Of a stretch of 64,000 nucleotides of DNA, positions 50,651 through 63,450 are shown piece by piece (the stretch's first letter is position 1; each line of letters opens with the position of its first letter). A program made the position numbers and the translations under genes. Under the pieces are notes generated by a model. It searched no databases, was not told the DNA's origin, and was given only the letters and a program-made list of their open reading frames with translations. Source of the DNA: Ailurus styani (lineage: Eukaryota > Chordata > Mammalia > Carnivora > Ailuridae); assembly GCA_002007465.1 (NCBI GenBank), contig LNAC01000136.1, forward strand, positions 493,211 through 557,210, written 5' to 3'.

Positions 50651-50812
50651 GACCCCATTTTTACATAGCATGTGTGTTTGCCAATATGGCGTAGCTAAAC
50701 TATCCCCAAAGGAAACTTAAAAAATTCTCCATTAGCTGATTAAGCTCTCATAGCCTTCTTGACCCAGAAGATCATTTTTTATCCTGCTCTTAGATGCTGT
50801 CATATCAGCATG
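50651..50812 (+). repeat. diverged direct repeat, copy A
   Basis: Homologous to 51357-51572. Corresponding pieces include gtagctaaactatccccaaa versus gtaactaaattattccaaga, aaattctccattagctgatt versus aaattccccataagttgatt, agccttcttgacccagaaga versus agccttcctgacccaaatga, and atgctgtcatatcagca versus atgctgtgataaacaca. I do not recognise the family. Confidence 0.6.
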
Positions 50813-51039
50813 TTACCTTCAGGAGTTACGGAAAAGAACCAAGTGACGAAGGGGAGCAGTTATTTATCCTGTTCTGGCTGTGACTTTGGGTGATTCAAAG
50901 ATCTCAGAGACAAAGTCTCTTCTCCTAGGACTCTACTCAGAAAAGGATCTACCTTTATATACATAGAAATAGTTAAAGTACTTTTCTTCACTATCTAAAT
51001 AGAAATTCTAAATATTCTCAGTGTCTTCTGTGGCTTTAG

Positions 51040-51345
51040 TGTCAGAAGATCCCGGTGGCAAAGGGAGACTTTAGGTCAGCCCTTGAGTGGTGGGGAGTAA
51101 GGAGGGCATTCCAGGAAGTGGGGGTGGTTTGAGCAAAGACAGGGACGTAAGATCCATTCAGGGGAGGGTGACTGCTGGGCCTGTGAAGGGGTGGTGGTTC
51201 ATAAAATCACGTAGGTAGGAAGTAGCCAAAGTAAGGAACATTTTATAGTCTGCACAGTGAAGTTTGGATCTTATCCTAGAAGAATTTGGGAGAAGTTGTG
51301 AATTTTTCAGCAAGGTAGTGATGTCAGTAAAGTAGTATTTAGTAA
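51040..51345. mobile_element. unnamed ancient interspersed repeat
   Basis: gagggcattccaggaagtgg, gggtggtttgagcaaagaca, gtttggatcttatcctagaa and gtagtgatgtcagtaaagta resemble a mammal-wide old repeat ('ggcattccaggcagagg ... gagtttggattttatt'). I cannot name the family with certainty. Confidence 0.4.
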
Positions 51346-51356
51346 GCTTTAATTCC

Positions 51357-51572
51357 TACCCTATTCTCTACATTTATATGTAGGAACTATGGTTGTTTAA
51401 CACTTCAAGTAACTAAATTATTCCAAGAGGGAATAATGCAAAATTCCCCATAAGTTGATTATGTTTATTTAGCCTTCCTGACCCAAATGATTATACTCCT
51501 ATACATCCGGTTATCTTTTATATTTTATATGTCATATTTTATATGTCCCTGAAATGCTGTGATAAACACAGG
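51357..51572 (+). repeat. diverged direct repeat, copy B
   Basis: Partner of 50651-50812, about 710 bases downstream in the same orientation. Estimated identity over the aligned core is around two thirds to three quarters, judged by eye. The old repeat at 51040-51345 lies between the two copies. Confidence 0.6.
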
Positions 51573-54270
51573 CAACTGTGACCTCTTAATTTTATCATTC
51601 ACCCCCCGATGTTTTTCCCTGAAGCACTTAGAGTTGGGGCCCATTCTTTCCACCGTGAAAGAAAATGGCTTAACTTTGAAGAGTAGAAAATACAATTTTC
51701 TGACTTCATTTAATCAGGCTTGTCCTACAAATTATACAGCTGAATTTCCTCTCCTGAATGTCAGTTCTTTGTGTTTTTTTCTATCAGGATGATGGTAGAA
51801 TGAATACTTACATGATTAGTTTATTTAGAAATAAAATTTTATGTCAAATACTGACAGGCAGTGGGAGACAGTTGGAAGTACTATTGTTTTGTAATATGAA
51901 ATATATGGGCTAAGTCAATAAATACAGCTTGTCTCCTGATATTTAGCGTTCATATTTCTCAGAGTTAAATTGTATACTTAAAGCTGATTGGGGGAGATGT
52001 CATCATTTAAGAAGAAACTTAATAAACTGTTTCCTTATTAAAAGTGCATCTTTTGATCAAGCTGTGCTCCAAATCAGTAGGCATCCTCTGATTTGTAATT
52101 CATAAAGTTTGATTTATTTCAATGAGGGTTGATTTTTTATTTGAAAAAACATGACTGCAGGTGGAAAAAAATTAGGTGACCCATGAATATTAGAAACATT
52201 GGTTTGGATGGAATTTGGAGTTTCTTTAAAACTATACCCATAGGACAGTCCTGAGATTAAGTTGGTTTAGTCCTATAATTTGCTACTGTTTTTATTATTA
52301 AGTAATATATGTAGGCATGACAGATTCATATATGCTCTGATACATATTTGCAAAGACAAAGGTATATAATAAAATATGCTGATGCTTCTTATTGCATCTG
52401 TGACAAGAGAAGAGGTCAGAGTATGACTGTGGCTACCCTGACGCAAAATGGCCAGGTCTGAGAGGGCTGATGTTTGTGCTTGAGGGCTGGAAGATTTTAT
52501 GTAGATTGACATCGCAAAACTAAATTATTGGTCCCATTGATAAGTGATTTGTGTTCATCGCCTACTTGAGTCCTTCTACGGGGGCTTAATGATGACAGGA
52601 CATTGGAAAGGCTTCCTTTATTCCTGAATATTCTCTTAGACCTGTCTCTGGTCATCTCCCATAAGACCATGGTTAGGAATAATATGGACGGGATGCGCCA
52701 GTTCTCAAAGGCATACAACTTTAATTCATAAAGAAGGCTGCAGTTTAGAAGTAAGATTAATGACCTCAGTGCATGCTCTTGTGTGTGACGCTTCCCCACT
52801 CAAGTAGCTTTTCCTCAAATTCACAAAGGAAAACTGCCTCTGTCCTCCTGAGGGCCACCTGGAGATGAACTTGCACCATGGGTTTGAGTCCAGTGATGCC
52901 CTTCTTCTGCTTGACTTTTCTCCACTCACACACTTTTTGGGGTTTGTTTCAGATAAGTATATAATCATAATATATGACGATTTGATTGCAACATTTTAAC
53001 TCAATCATTCAATTAATAATGTTTTATTAAGACCCTGTATCACATTTCTAGTCCTTATCAGGGTTTCTTTATGTCTTCATTTGTACTTGGCCTTGGTTCA
53101 AGGAGGATTATGCATGGTTTACAAGGAGAAAAATAACATAAATTGGAAGTCGTTTAGAAAAAGGCAACAGTATTTGTGATGCAAAGAATTTTGGAATCTC
53201 TTGTTGGCATCTCTGAAATCTTCAGTTTCGTTGAAGGAATACAAATGAGTAGCTTAACCAGCAACACAAAACACCCTTGCTTATTGAGAAGCCCAAATGA
53301 GTGGCAGAGATAGTCACTGCTGTCTGAGTGGATGGGTCCTGGGGAGCTGGGGTGCTCAGACAGGGTGTCCCAGAAAAGGTGGTTTTGAGCTGGGTGGGCC
53401 TTGAAATGGGGTCTGGACATGATGATAAAGGTCGATATCTGCACAGCCGAGAGGTAGAGAAAGGATGTTCAGAGCACACACTATCTTACCAGAGGAGCTC
53501 TGTTTCCAACTGGTACATTCCTTCAAGCTCCTGTTTTAAAATCTAATGTGAAGACATTTTAATTCTCAGTTCGAGATGCAAAGCATGGATAGATTTTGTC
53601 AAAGACCATGTATTCATTTACTTTAGAAAAATAATAAATTCTGGACTACTACTATCTTTTAATAAAAAAGACAACCTTATATGCCTCTATTTTAAAAGTT
53701 TTTTTTAATGTAGACAAAATATTGACTAAATTTTGTGTGCTTTAATTTCTGAGCTTAAATATATTTTTAACTCAAAAGAGTGATGCTTAATTTACATTTT
53801 AGAACGCCCACTTTTTATTTTTATATTCCTTTTTTAACTCATTTGCTGTACACAACCAAGAAGCTACTGTGTGAAATTTCTGGAGAAGCACTCCTGACTG
53901 GATTATTTTGTCCATGGATGCAGTTAGTGTATACAGCTGACAATTTGCTCAGCCGTAGCAATCAGTAAAGACTGATATCACTGCTAATCATTTGGGCTGT
54001 GATGATTTGCTTTTGTTTTTGTTTTTGTTTTTAACCAACTCTCCTACTTTGTTTTACTGGCTATTGGTAGATAATTATTGTAAAGCCGAATTTATCAAGC
54101 ATTATTATTGCCTCTCTTTCCAGGGGTATTAAAATCAAACACTACTGTCTTGTCCCCAGTGAAGCTCATGTAAACTTCCAATATAGCAGCTTTAACAATT
54201 TAATGTATATTTCTTTTCAAAATAACTCAGTTCTTCAAGGGAAAGGATAGGTATCTTAATCGTCGTTTTT
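51573..54270. other. AT-rich DNA without recognised gene or SINE
   Basis: A 2.7-kb stretch with no CAN-SINE and no clear LINE. Minus frames at 52273-52968 and antiparallel frames at 53154-53546 show no domain. A (TTTTTG)n patch lies at 54,010-54,032. Confidence 0.45.
54010..54032. repeat. (TTTTTG)n short tandem repeat
   Basis: Three to four TTTTTG units. Confidence 0.9.
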
Positions 54271-54340
54271 TTCCCAGCACCAAAGATAGTACCTGGCACA
54301 AAGTGGTCTTCAGTAACTATTGACTGAAAAAATTAATGAG
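54271..54340 (+). mobile_element. L2 LINE 3' end
   Basis: cccagcaccaaagatagtac, ctggcacaaagtggtcttca and gtaactattgactgaaaaaa follow the L2 end. Confidence 0.75.
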
Positions 54341-54419
54341 TGACCATTGCTAAGGCTAGTTATAATCATCCTTCCCTAACTTTTGATAGCATGTCGTAGC
54401 TCTTCCCAACTCAGTATTT

Positions 54420-54600
54420 CATAGACCACGAGGGCTGGAGTGTTATTAAAAGTGATCTAGTTTCCTTTACTACGGATAGGAAAAGGCTGAGGTCCAGAGA
54501 AAAAGTTGACTTGCCAAGGACACGGAGCCAGTGACTGGCAGAACTAGGCTTAGGGCTCTGGGGGCCTTGCGGTCAGACTCTGTTCCCGTGACACCCCCTC
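54420..54600 (-). mobile_element. MIR-like SINE
   Basis: agtgatctagtttcctttac, aaaggctgaggtccagagaa, ttgacttgccaaggacacgg and ggcagaactaggcttagggc follow the reverse MIR core and right end. Confidence 0.75.
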
Positions 54601-55317
54601 CCCCCGCCCATTCACCACTCACCGTCTTCCCCCATCTTCCATGTTCCACGTGGCTGGCGATGCTGCCTTCTACACATACAGCTCCAAGGACTTAGCTGCT
54701 TAGTATTTACAATGTCTAATTGGGTTACCCTGAAATAACACTTTTCTAACCAAGGCCGACATCTGACGTAACCAGAAAGTTTCTGAAGTTTAAGGCCACA
54801 GATTATATGAAGCCAATAGCTTTCTTATGTATAAGTTTAGTAACTTCACAAAAAGTGCTGCATAGGTAAGAACAGGAGAAGGACCCTTTTATTCTCATAA
54901 TATTATAAATTATAGGCAGTTTCTTGAAATAATATCCTAAAAAATTGGGTGCCGCGTGTCATCATTTTGGACTGACTCTTGACTTGCTGGCTGGCCTAGT
55001 GGCCTTTGAGGTAGAAAAAGGAATGTAGGATAGCGAAGTGAGCTGTTTGTTAAAAGAAATAAGTGAATAGGTTACTGACAAATGTAGACAAGTTCTGGGT
55101 TTTAATAAAATTGGCTCTATTTGGAGCTACGAGTGAAAAGTGATTAATTTTCTTTTAGCAGAAGAAAGGCACAGGTCGACGACTCTGGGTTCTAAAAAGG
55201 GCACAGTCAAAATGTGTGGCATTGGGTGTGTTCCTGAAGGGATGGATAGGAAGCACCGAGGAGGTTCAGCCATCCCGTGCCTGCCAGGAGAATGCAGAGT
55301 TACCAGAACCTGAAAAA
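54601..55317. other. no feature recognised
   Basis: Unique-looking DNA with a C-rich patch at 54,593-54,610. Confidence 0.4.
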
Positions 55318-55775
55318 GAGTGCATTCGTTTCCGACTGCTGCTCTAACGAAGTACTGCGAACCCACTGGCTTAAATCAGCACAAGTCTTCCGGAGGTCAG
55401 AAGTGTGATATAGATCTGATGGACCCAAATCAAGGTGCCAACAGGGCTTCTTTCCTTTCTGGAGACCCTAGGGGAAGTCAGTTTTCTCGCCTCTTCCAGT
55501 TTCTGGAGTCTGCCTGCATTTCTTGGCCTGTAGCCCCTCCTCTACCTTCACAGCCCCCTCAGCGAGTTAGGTCCTTCTCAGGAAGACCTCCTCTGTCTCC
55601 CTCTTCCTCTTTTCAGGACACTTAAAATTACATTAGGCCCACCCACATAATCCAGGATCATCTCCCTAGTTTATGGTCAACCTTCCTTTTGCCTTATGTG
55701 GTAACATAATCACAGGATCTGGGGAGTAGGACGTGGCCATCTTTGGAGGCCATTCTTCTGCCTCACACAGAGAGG
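55318..55775 (-). mobile_element. MLT1 LTR (ERVL-MaLR), reverse
   Basis: The plus strand follows the reverse complement of MLT1: gctgctctaacgaagtactg, cactggcttaaatcagcaca, aaatcaaggtgccaacaggg, ctcgcctcttccagtttctg, cattaggcccacccacataa, gtggtaacataatcacagg. An old solo LTR without internal genes; part of the early interior (the usual acagttctggagg region) is shortened. Confidence 0.85.
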
Positions 55776-56389
55776 AAATCATGCTGTTTGTTACCTTCAG
55801 CAGAGCCCCGGACTTCAGTTTGGGTACATCTCGCCTGTGGTAACTTCACGTGCAAGTGTCCCGCCAGGGGCCCCCATTGGCTGGACCTGCTGAAAGGGGA
55901 CAGGGACGCGGTTGATGTGATGTAATATGTGTAGGGAGCAGGGAAGAAGGGACAAGGGGGTGTCCACGAGGGGCACACTGAAGCTGTGCCACACAGGAAC
56001 TGCAGGTTTCCGAAGCCCTGACTTCCCGTGGTGTTTCTGAGCTGTCGTGCCAGTGAGGTGCCCGTCATCAAGACCGGATGCTGGGATTGGAGCAGCTGTA
56101 CGGTTGAGTGTCACGTTTCAGTCAGTGTTTATTTCCCTTTTATCCTTAAGTATTCAGTAGAGTCTTTAAATGGGCCCACCTTTTGTTGGCTACATAGCGT
56201 TTATTACGAAAAGATTCATGTACGTTCACTTAGACACCAGTGTTGCTGGAAGTTTCTGGCCACCTGCATGCCCCCTCAGACTCTTGACGACACTGATTGG
56301 TGAGGCATCTCAAGATGGCTTCAGACTCCAGGAGCGTCATGGTGCAGTGTTCTTGAAGGGGCGCCGTCGCCTGTGGGGCAGGCCAGTTC
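55776..56389. other. no gene called
   Basis: Overlapping frames on both strands between 55,743 and 56,303 have no domain. Confidence 0.4.
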
Positions 56390-56520
56390 TTCCTGGGGGA
56401 GGACTGTCCCCCCAGCATGTCACAGAACACGAATCGGTTCTGGTCCCCGTCCACTCGATGCCAGTAGTGCCCCACAGTCACTGCAGCAACCAGACTGTAC
56501 CCCTTGAGGGGGGGCAGTCA
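56390..56520 (-). mobile_element. MER20 hAT-Charlie DNA transposon, reverse
   Basis: The text ggttctggtccccgtccact, cgatgccagtagtgccccac, gtcactgcagcaaccagact and gtaccccttgagg follows the reverse strand of MER20. The left part is more eroded. Confidence 0.7.
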
Positions 56521-56539
56521 GCATAGTTTCTCCATTGGC

Positions 56540-56665
56540 AGAGACAAGGTAGTCTCTAGAGTCAAACCAGCCTCCCTGATGTTGGCCACATTACTCACCT
56601 TCTCACAAACTTCATTTCCTTGTCTGTAAGTTGGGGAGAGTAATACCTGTTTCTCCAGGTCGTTG
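56540..56665 (+). mobile_element. MIR SINE
   Basis: gccacattactcaccttctc, cttcatttccttgtctgtaa and gttggggagagtaatacctg follow MIR. Confidence 0.8.
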
Positions 56666-59600
56666 GCCTCATTAGTGATAACCTACGTGAGCTGCCTCCC
56701 TCGTCCACTGACAGAGAAACCAGTCAAAGAGGTGGGCTGTCGGAATAAGGGGAATGAGGGAGCACTTGAAAACCCCAGACCAGCAGAGTTCCCTTCACTC
56801 TCTAACCGACTGTTAGCCCGAACTAACCCTCCCACGGCCGGCCTGAGGGGGCCGAGGCGCTGTGGGCCGTGCTCCTGACAGATGCCAATTCTGCCCCTGG
56901 CCGGCCAGGATATGAAACCTCAGTCTAGGAATATGTATGGCTTCTGTTAATTACGGAAGAATAGCAAGTTAGCTAGCCTCCTTTGAATCTTTTTTGCATG
57001 TAACCACACTTAACTGAATCATTCCTCTTCCATCCCTCCTAATAGGATAAATTACAGCTTGTCTCTGCATTGATTTAGGGATTTTTTTCTTTTTTTTTCT
57101 AATGCTGCATACTTCAGTAAGTCCAGCATAAAAAGTTATAATTTTGCTAGCCCACTAGCGGCTTGCCAAGGACCCACAGAGCCTCACTCCTTAAAGACCC
57201 AGAACAGCTGCTAGGTAGGTCGTGCGGTTACTCTTTGTCCTACTCAGAAGGCCTCATACTTCATTGTGTTCTGTATGGCCGGTGCCTGCCCGATGGGCCT
57301 TTAAAATATCCTTTAAAAACTTGCCTTCCATTGGGAAAGGGCCCAAATCTATAAACACATGAATATCCTGAATGGAGTTAATTTTCTTGAACTTTTCGAA
57401 TGTTGTTCTAACTGTGGAACTTCTGGGCGCCAAGGCTTCAAGGTGATGCCTTGCAGTTAAAAGGCAACTATTGCTTCTTAAAGCAAAGATTTCAAATGAC
57501 ACCAGTGGAGGTGATTTTGAAATCATGTTTTCAGGTTGCGTACTAATGGCTTAGTGAACTTCATTTGTTTTTTATTACACAACATAGCGAAGCACATGAA
57601 TGGATCAAAGTGTGGGATCGACTCCATGAAATTATTAAATTCATTGTTAATTCACATCTACCTTCTGTAGGGAGAGCAAAACAAACAGACGTATTAAGGG
57701 AATGCTTATTTGAACTCTTCTGAATAGACTGTAAGTTTATACCCTCATTAGCTCTAGTTTCTGGGTTTCATTCTGTTATTATTCATCAGGAATATGTGCA
57801 ATGTCACAGTTGTGTTACAGAATGGTGAGTAGAGAGGCCTTGTGTTCAGATGGAGACTGGAGAAAATGTCTTCCAAGAGTTGGTATTTAAGCAGGTGTGG
57901 GCTCTCACCCAGGTGACGGGAAACCAGGGGTGTCCACACAGGAAGACCACTTGGGAAGGAACGACCGAGCCCTGCTACTGTGCTTGGTGCGTAGGGGAAA
58001 GCACCAAGAACCGTCCCAAGAAGCTGAGATTTATAGCTGGTGTTGCGAGGGTACCCAGGTATAGAAATGGAATGGTAGTATCGGAAACAGGAAAATCGGG
58101 AGGCCAAGTTAATTCACCTGAGGTCCTCCCAGCCCTCAGCAGGTTGGATGGGCCATTGCAGGACCGGCTTGGGACTTCAGCAGAGGGAATGGGCTGGAGA
58201 AGTGAGAGGCCTACATTACCCGCTGCACACGGTAGCTGCAGTTCAGGATTGGCCAGGATGGTCATGAGTGTGCAGATCAACGGGAGGCTGGGCATAGGGT
58301 TCTAGGAGAATGATCATCCATCAGGGTCAGCCAAAATGGAGGATGTGGCCACGCAGGGAGAGGGGGCGTGGCTGGGGGGGTGGCAGAGAGCCAGCCAGCA
58401 GTTTCGAGAAGGAAGGGGTGACTAACGGTGTCAGATACTAGAGAGGAGGGTGGAGACTGAGACAAGCTCACAGGTAGGCCTTGGAGATCTCTCGGACAGC
58501 CATGTCGGCTGCCCACTGAGAGAAGATCGAGAGAGGGGGAGTAGGGAATGAGGAGAAGCAGAGACACCAGCCTTTGGTTTGGTGGTGAAAAGAAGGCAGA
58601 GACAGTCACTCCACATGGCGGAGGGGACAGCTTTGCTTCTTTCCTCCCTTCATTCCTGCCGACTTGGAACAATGGTCCTCAGGCGGAGGAGGCTGCCTGT
58701 GGTGTGGAAAGGGCCTCCCAGGTCACATGGGAACGAGAATCCCAGTGCCGGAGTGTGAAACACAGACCCTGCACGACCCTCAGGCCCGGGGATGAGCCCG
58801 GTGAGTGGACCCGAGCTGAAAACTGTCCCTTCCCCCAACACCTTAGTCGTTCCCGTGCGCCTCTTGCCAGAATCGGGTGAACAGAGAGCAGGAAGGGTAG
58901 ATTCCTGCTCATCCGTTCAAAAGCAGGATTATCAGGGAAATGCGGCAGCAACCTTCCGACTTGGTACTTGTTCTCCTCCGAGGGCTCTTTGTAAATCAGA
59001 CACTGGAACAAACAGAGCTGACAGCTCTGTTTAAAAAAGCTTTGGGGGAGTTTGTAAGGAAATAAAAAAGAAGTCTAATGCTATGTGAAACATGTCACCA
59101 AAATTCAAAATTGAAAAAAATAACCAAAACTTTATTGTCTTTTCAACGTGCTTTACCTAGAAAATTTTTTTTTTTTTTTTAATGAAGTTAAACATCTGTT
59201 ATAACCAGGCACTAACGTCCAGGACAGGAATTTAGATAGGCCCCGCCCTCCCTTCTTCGCTCCCAGCCCTTTGGATTAGAACTCAGTGTGTACACCTAGC
59301 GTCTGGATCCCCACAGGTTTAACGAAGATCTAGATAATAAGTGTGATATTGTGAAAAAATGGTATTTCAGGGAACTGTATGCCACAAATCTCACGAAGCT
59401 AAGAGATACAAGTCAAGTTCTAGATGCCTGTCGAAAGTGATTGAATTTCACAACAGGGAATTCCATGTTTGGTAAAGAAAAGCACCAACAGCGATGAAGA
59501 GAACCCAGCCGATTCCATGTTTGGGTTTTCAACCCCACTTGAACCTGGAAGGGTCTGAACTTCCACATTTCTGCCTTGTCGAGCTGCCCTGCTTAACGCC

Positions 59601-60684
59601 TCCGCTTTTCTGTGGTTTTTGGAAGTAACTGATCACATCACCAAGAAGGCCGGCGCTCGGCGTCGCCTGATGGTGGAGAGGGGGACGCAGTCAGAGGGAA
59701 CTTGGAAGAGGTGTGGGCCACCAAGATGGTACTAACACTTCTTGATGGCCAGATTATTTACACCCCCCTTCGCAAAATTACGTTTTACCCTAAACAAAGA
59801 CGTCCAAGAGCTGTTGGCTAAGAGGCCATGTTTAAATCCCTTGTTTATTCCATGTTATTGGTTTTCAAGGTAAAATAATGAAAACATAACAAAGGCTTAA
59901 TTGCTACACAGTCTGACTACTCTAGGAATAGTTTTTAATTGCCTGCTGAGCAGACCCATTTAGAAAGTATGGAGTGTGTATCACGAAAATGATTTTAAAG
60001 TACATATGGAAAGAAGTCATCTTAATTCTGATCATCTTTCTTTGTGCTTTCCTTTCTCTGCCATAATCATGTTGAAAGAGTTTAATTCGTATTTCTGATC
60101 CTAGGATATCATCAAAGCAGTAGTCCAGGGTCAGGTCTACCCTCCTTAAGGTGTTCTCCGTCAGAAAATAATCACTTAGATGTTACGTGCTGCCAACTGT
60201 AAATTATTTGTGTATGGAATAGTGATAGTATTCATTTAGTCCAGAAAAAATCCTCGTTTCCAGTTTGTTGAAAGATTGTGCTAATCCAGTTAATTACTTG
60301 TTAGTAGTAGTTTATGCACACACATAGACACACACAAACACATTCCTTCCTATAAAAATATATGTGTTTGTAAATCCTCCAGTTTTTTCTGTATGCAACA
60401 TTCCAGTCATCTGAATATAAAATGTTCATCTCCCCTCCTCTGGGATGGTGCACTTGGTCGGGGTTCGTAGGGAGAAGCTGAGTCTGAAAGCACAAAACTA
60501 AGAATCTAGACACCTCTTCCGTTCCTCCACAGTTGGAGGTTCAGCTATAGGGTAAAGTGTATTTGTAAATCCTAGCCTCTGCCCACACCACTCAAAGAAT
60601 GAGAATACTTGAGTAGGCCCAGAAATGCCTTTCATTGAAAAGTTGGCACGACTCATGCCAAAATACAAAGCAAATACAAATCAT
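56666..60684. other. 4 kb without recognised gene or repeat
   Basis: A long interval with no CAN-SINE and no clear LINE. A 90-residue minus frame (57254-57526) and GC-rich overlapping frames (57754-58305, 58277-58880) have no domain I recognise. A T run lies at 59,167-59,180, a CA patch at 60,316-60,342. The paucity of repeats may mean conserved unique sequence. Confidence 0.45.
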
Positions 60685-60775
60685 ATTTAGATTATTTATT
60701 CATTCAACAAATATTTAGTAAGCAAAACTCATGAGCCAGGACCTATGCCAGAATTTAGTGATAGCTTGTGTTATT
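60685..60775 (-). mobile_element. L2 LINE 3' end, reverse
   Basis: tattcattcaacaaatattt followed by gccaggacctatgccagaat is the reverse of an L2 end. Confidence 0.8.
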
Positions 60776-63269
60776 TTCTCATTCCTTTGACGAGAAGGTT
60801 TGCTTATGCATATTTGGACCAAAGCGTGTGTTAAATATAAGAACTGAATTAAATGTTTTTCTGTGTTTAATAAATCATAAAATATCAGTAAATGTACCTG
60901 ATTGGTTTACATTTTTTTTTCTTATGTTTAGTTCTTATGTCTTAGCCAGTCATGACATTTATAGCAAATGATGGAAGACTTCTTGTCAGAGTTCACTTTA
61001 TAGCATTTTTATTGGTAGGTAGTAGAACCGACTTTCACTAGGAAATTAAATCTCAGTATCTTTGGCCTTAAATGTTTCGGTAGATCAGCATTACCAGGGA
61101 TGAGATTTGTTTTCTTGCTGTGGGTCATCAGATTTTTTTTCTGCATGTTTAATTATGGGATTTTTATTCTAATGATAGACACATTCTGTGTTTGCATACA
61201 AAATAGACTCCATTTCACCCAACAAAGAAGACAAAAAAAGTGAGATGATAAGCTAGTTTTCTATAGGTATACCAGCACCATTAAAATATAAGCTTGGGAA
61301 ATCATCCTTTGGAGACTGTGATTTAAAATATAGCTTATTACATCTCAGCCAAGAGGTTACAGATGCTTTAGTTCAGTTTTATTGATTTTTATATTTTATG
61401 AAAGGGAAATTTTTTACCAAAAAAACTGTTCATTAGCCTTTAACAAGGTTCTCTGTGCTTTTATTTGTACCCTCTGTTAATTACTTCTGCTTTCTTAAGC
61501 TTAATTTTTCCTACCCCTCCCATTATACCAATTTTCATATCTCTTCTTGTTTTCCTTCTGTAGTTCCATTTATGTTTGCAGATGAATTTCTTCACTAAGA
61601 TGCCATCTAAGCATTCTTGGGATACAAGTCTGTGTCACTCCTTTTGGGCTGGGACAGATGTATAATCATCCTTTCATAATACGTCGTCAAAGTCATTTCT
61701 GGGCCAGAGACGATAACCAGTAAACTGTTTGCAGAACTTTACTGAACATTCTCTTTTCCTATTTTTTGAAGTGTCTATTTCCCAGAAAGGCTGGTTATTT
61801 GTTCTTTGAAGATATAGGGCTTTTTTTAAAAAGATTTTTTTCAAGCGTATCTGTTCCACACAGAATACTGAATTTCTAAGTGAGCAAATCTTACCTATTA
61901 TAATTAATATGGTCCTAACAGAAAAGCAGAATCCATACAATGACCCGCATACCTGCTAGCCTGTAAATGTGTCCCTGCAGATTGCATTACACACATGCTC
62001 CAAAGAGCTCGGATCTTGTGATTTTACGGTCTAGTATAGAGAAAGGGGAAACATTCTTGCCTTGGCTTCATCTTCTTAAAAGGCTCTCAGACATTTGTTC
62101 ATGAATGAGTAGGACAGTCCAGAGCAGAGAAAAATTGGATGTTTTCCTCCTTGCTTATTTGATTCTGGCTTTAGGGGCCACGTAGAATAAAGAGTAAGTG
62201 TGAACAAAGCAAAGCCAATGCGGTGAGCGAACAGATCACTCCCTGAGCACACACATCACTGACACTTCAGCCTGTTTAGTCTGGCCCCATGATGAATCTG
62301 CCCTGATTGTGTTTCTTTTGAACATTTCCTGACGGTTTCCATAACAAGCACTGAAGCTGATGAGATTTACAATTCCTCAATAGTAAGTGGGGGCCATCAT
62401 TTGCATTGCATCTAACTTCGAAGTTGATCGATTCTTATTTCTCATGAGACAGTGCTCTTTAGCTGTTACCTCTTTAATAGTCTTTTAAATACACGAATCT
62501 CTGGGCTAAAAAACCATGCTGAATACTTTTCCAGTGCTAACTCAATAATCCCCTATACTGTGTACTTACGGGTCTCCATTTTAGAGTTATAAATATATAC
62601 AGGATGCAAGGGAAACGAGTGACCCATATGAAATAGTGACTCTATATTTGGGTTGCAGGATAAAAGTCTGAAAGAGATTCTTCTAATTTAGGTTCAAAAA
62701 TGATTTGAACCCCTAACTCATTTTTTTTCCTATAGCAGTGACTTGTCATTATCCTATCAACAGATTTTTAGCAACTCTGTCCTCTTGCCTGGAGGCACTC
62801 CAAAATTCATTAAGGTGGTTTATGTAATAGTGGAAAGAGTCTTAGAAATGGGACAGGGTGGATATAAGGTAATTGCTTTTTTCTAATGAAGGAGTGCCTT
62901 TGGTTTTTTGGTCATCATTTCACAAAGATCTTAAATTGAAATTTAATGGAATAATAGGGCACTCAGGAGTGGCTGCCGTGCGCTGCTCTGTTTCATACCC
63001 AGCATGTCTGTGTCTGAGACTTATGGTTGTGCGTGTCATGGGTCTGATTTTCAAACAGCCACTCGATCAGGATATACTCGGACTTGATGCAAAATCTAGA
63101 ATTACTGTGGCTCTGCGGGTCCTTCTGTATGTCAGAAAGACTGTCAGGTTCTCGGTCAAGAGAATGGTTTCCATGGATAGGTCTCATGGAAAATGGTTCT
63201 GTAAATAAAACGTCATGCTCACAGTTACCAAAGTTAGGATCTGCTGTGCATCCCGTAGTATAAACAAGA
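60776..63269. other. AT-rich DNA without recognised gene or repeat
   Basis: No transposable element is evident in 2.5 kb. A plus frame of 111 residues (62873-63208) has no domain, and a partly overlapping antisense frame is also open. Confidence 0.45.
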
Positions 63270-63450
63270 AGAAGAAGAAACCTTGTTAACCACGTGCCCT
63301 GTGCTGGGCCCCGCTAATACCGTTCCTGTCCATTATTTCCTGTAACACTCAGATTCCTTTGAGAGAACTCCTGTCCGTATTTTCAGATCAGGAACTAAGA
63401 AGTTTCAGATCCGCTCCAAGAGCCACACAGAAGTGTAACGCAGCTCACAT
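63270..63450 (-). mobile_element. MIR SINE
   Basis: gtgccctgtgctgggccccg, ttatttcctgtaacactcag, ttttcagatcaggaactaag and acagaagtgtaacgcagctc follow the reverse MIR. Confidence 0.75.

Noticed and set aside
57254..57526. 90-codon minus frame with a plausible composition
   Set aside because: Part of it looks protein-like (FEKFKKINSIQDIHVFIDLG), but there is no recognisable family, splice context or transcript signal. Left as unannotated DNA.
62873..63208. 111-codon plus frame
   Set aside because: No domain, no Kozak support beyond chance, and an antisense frame is also open.
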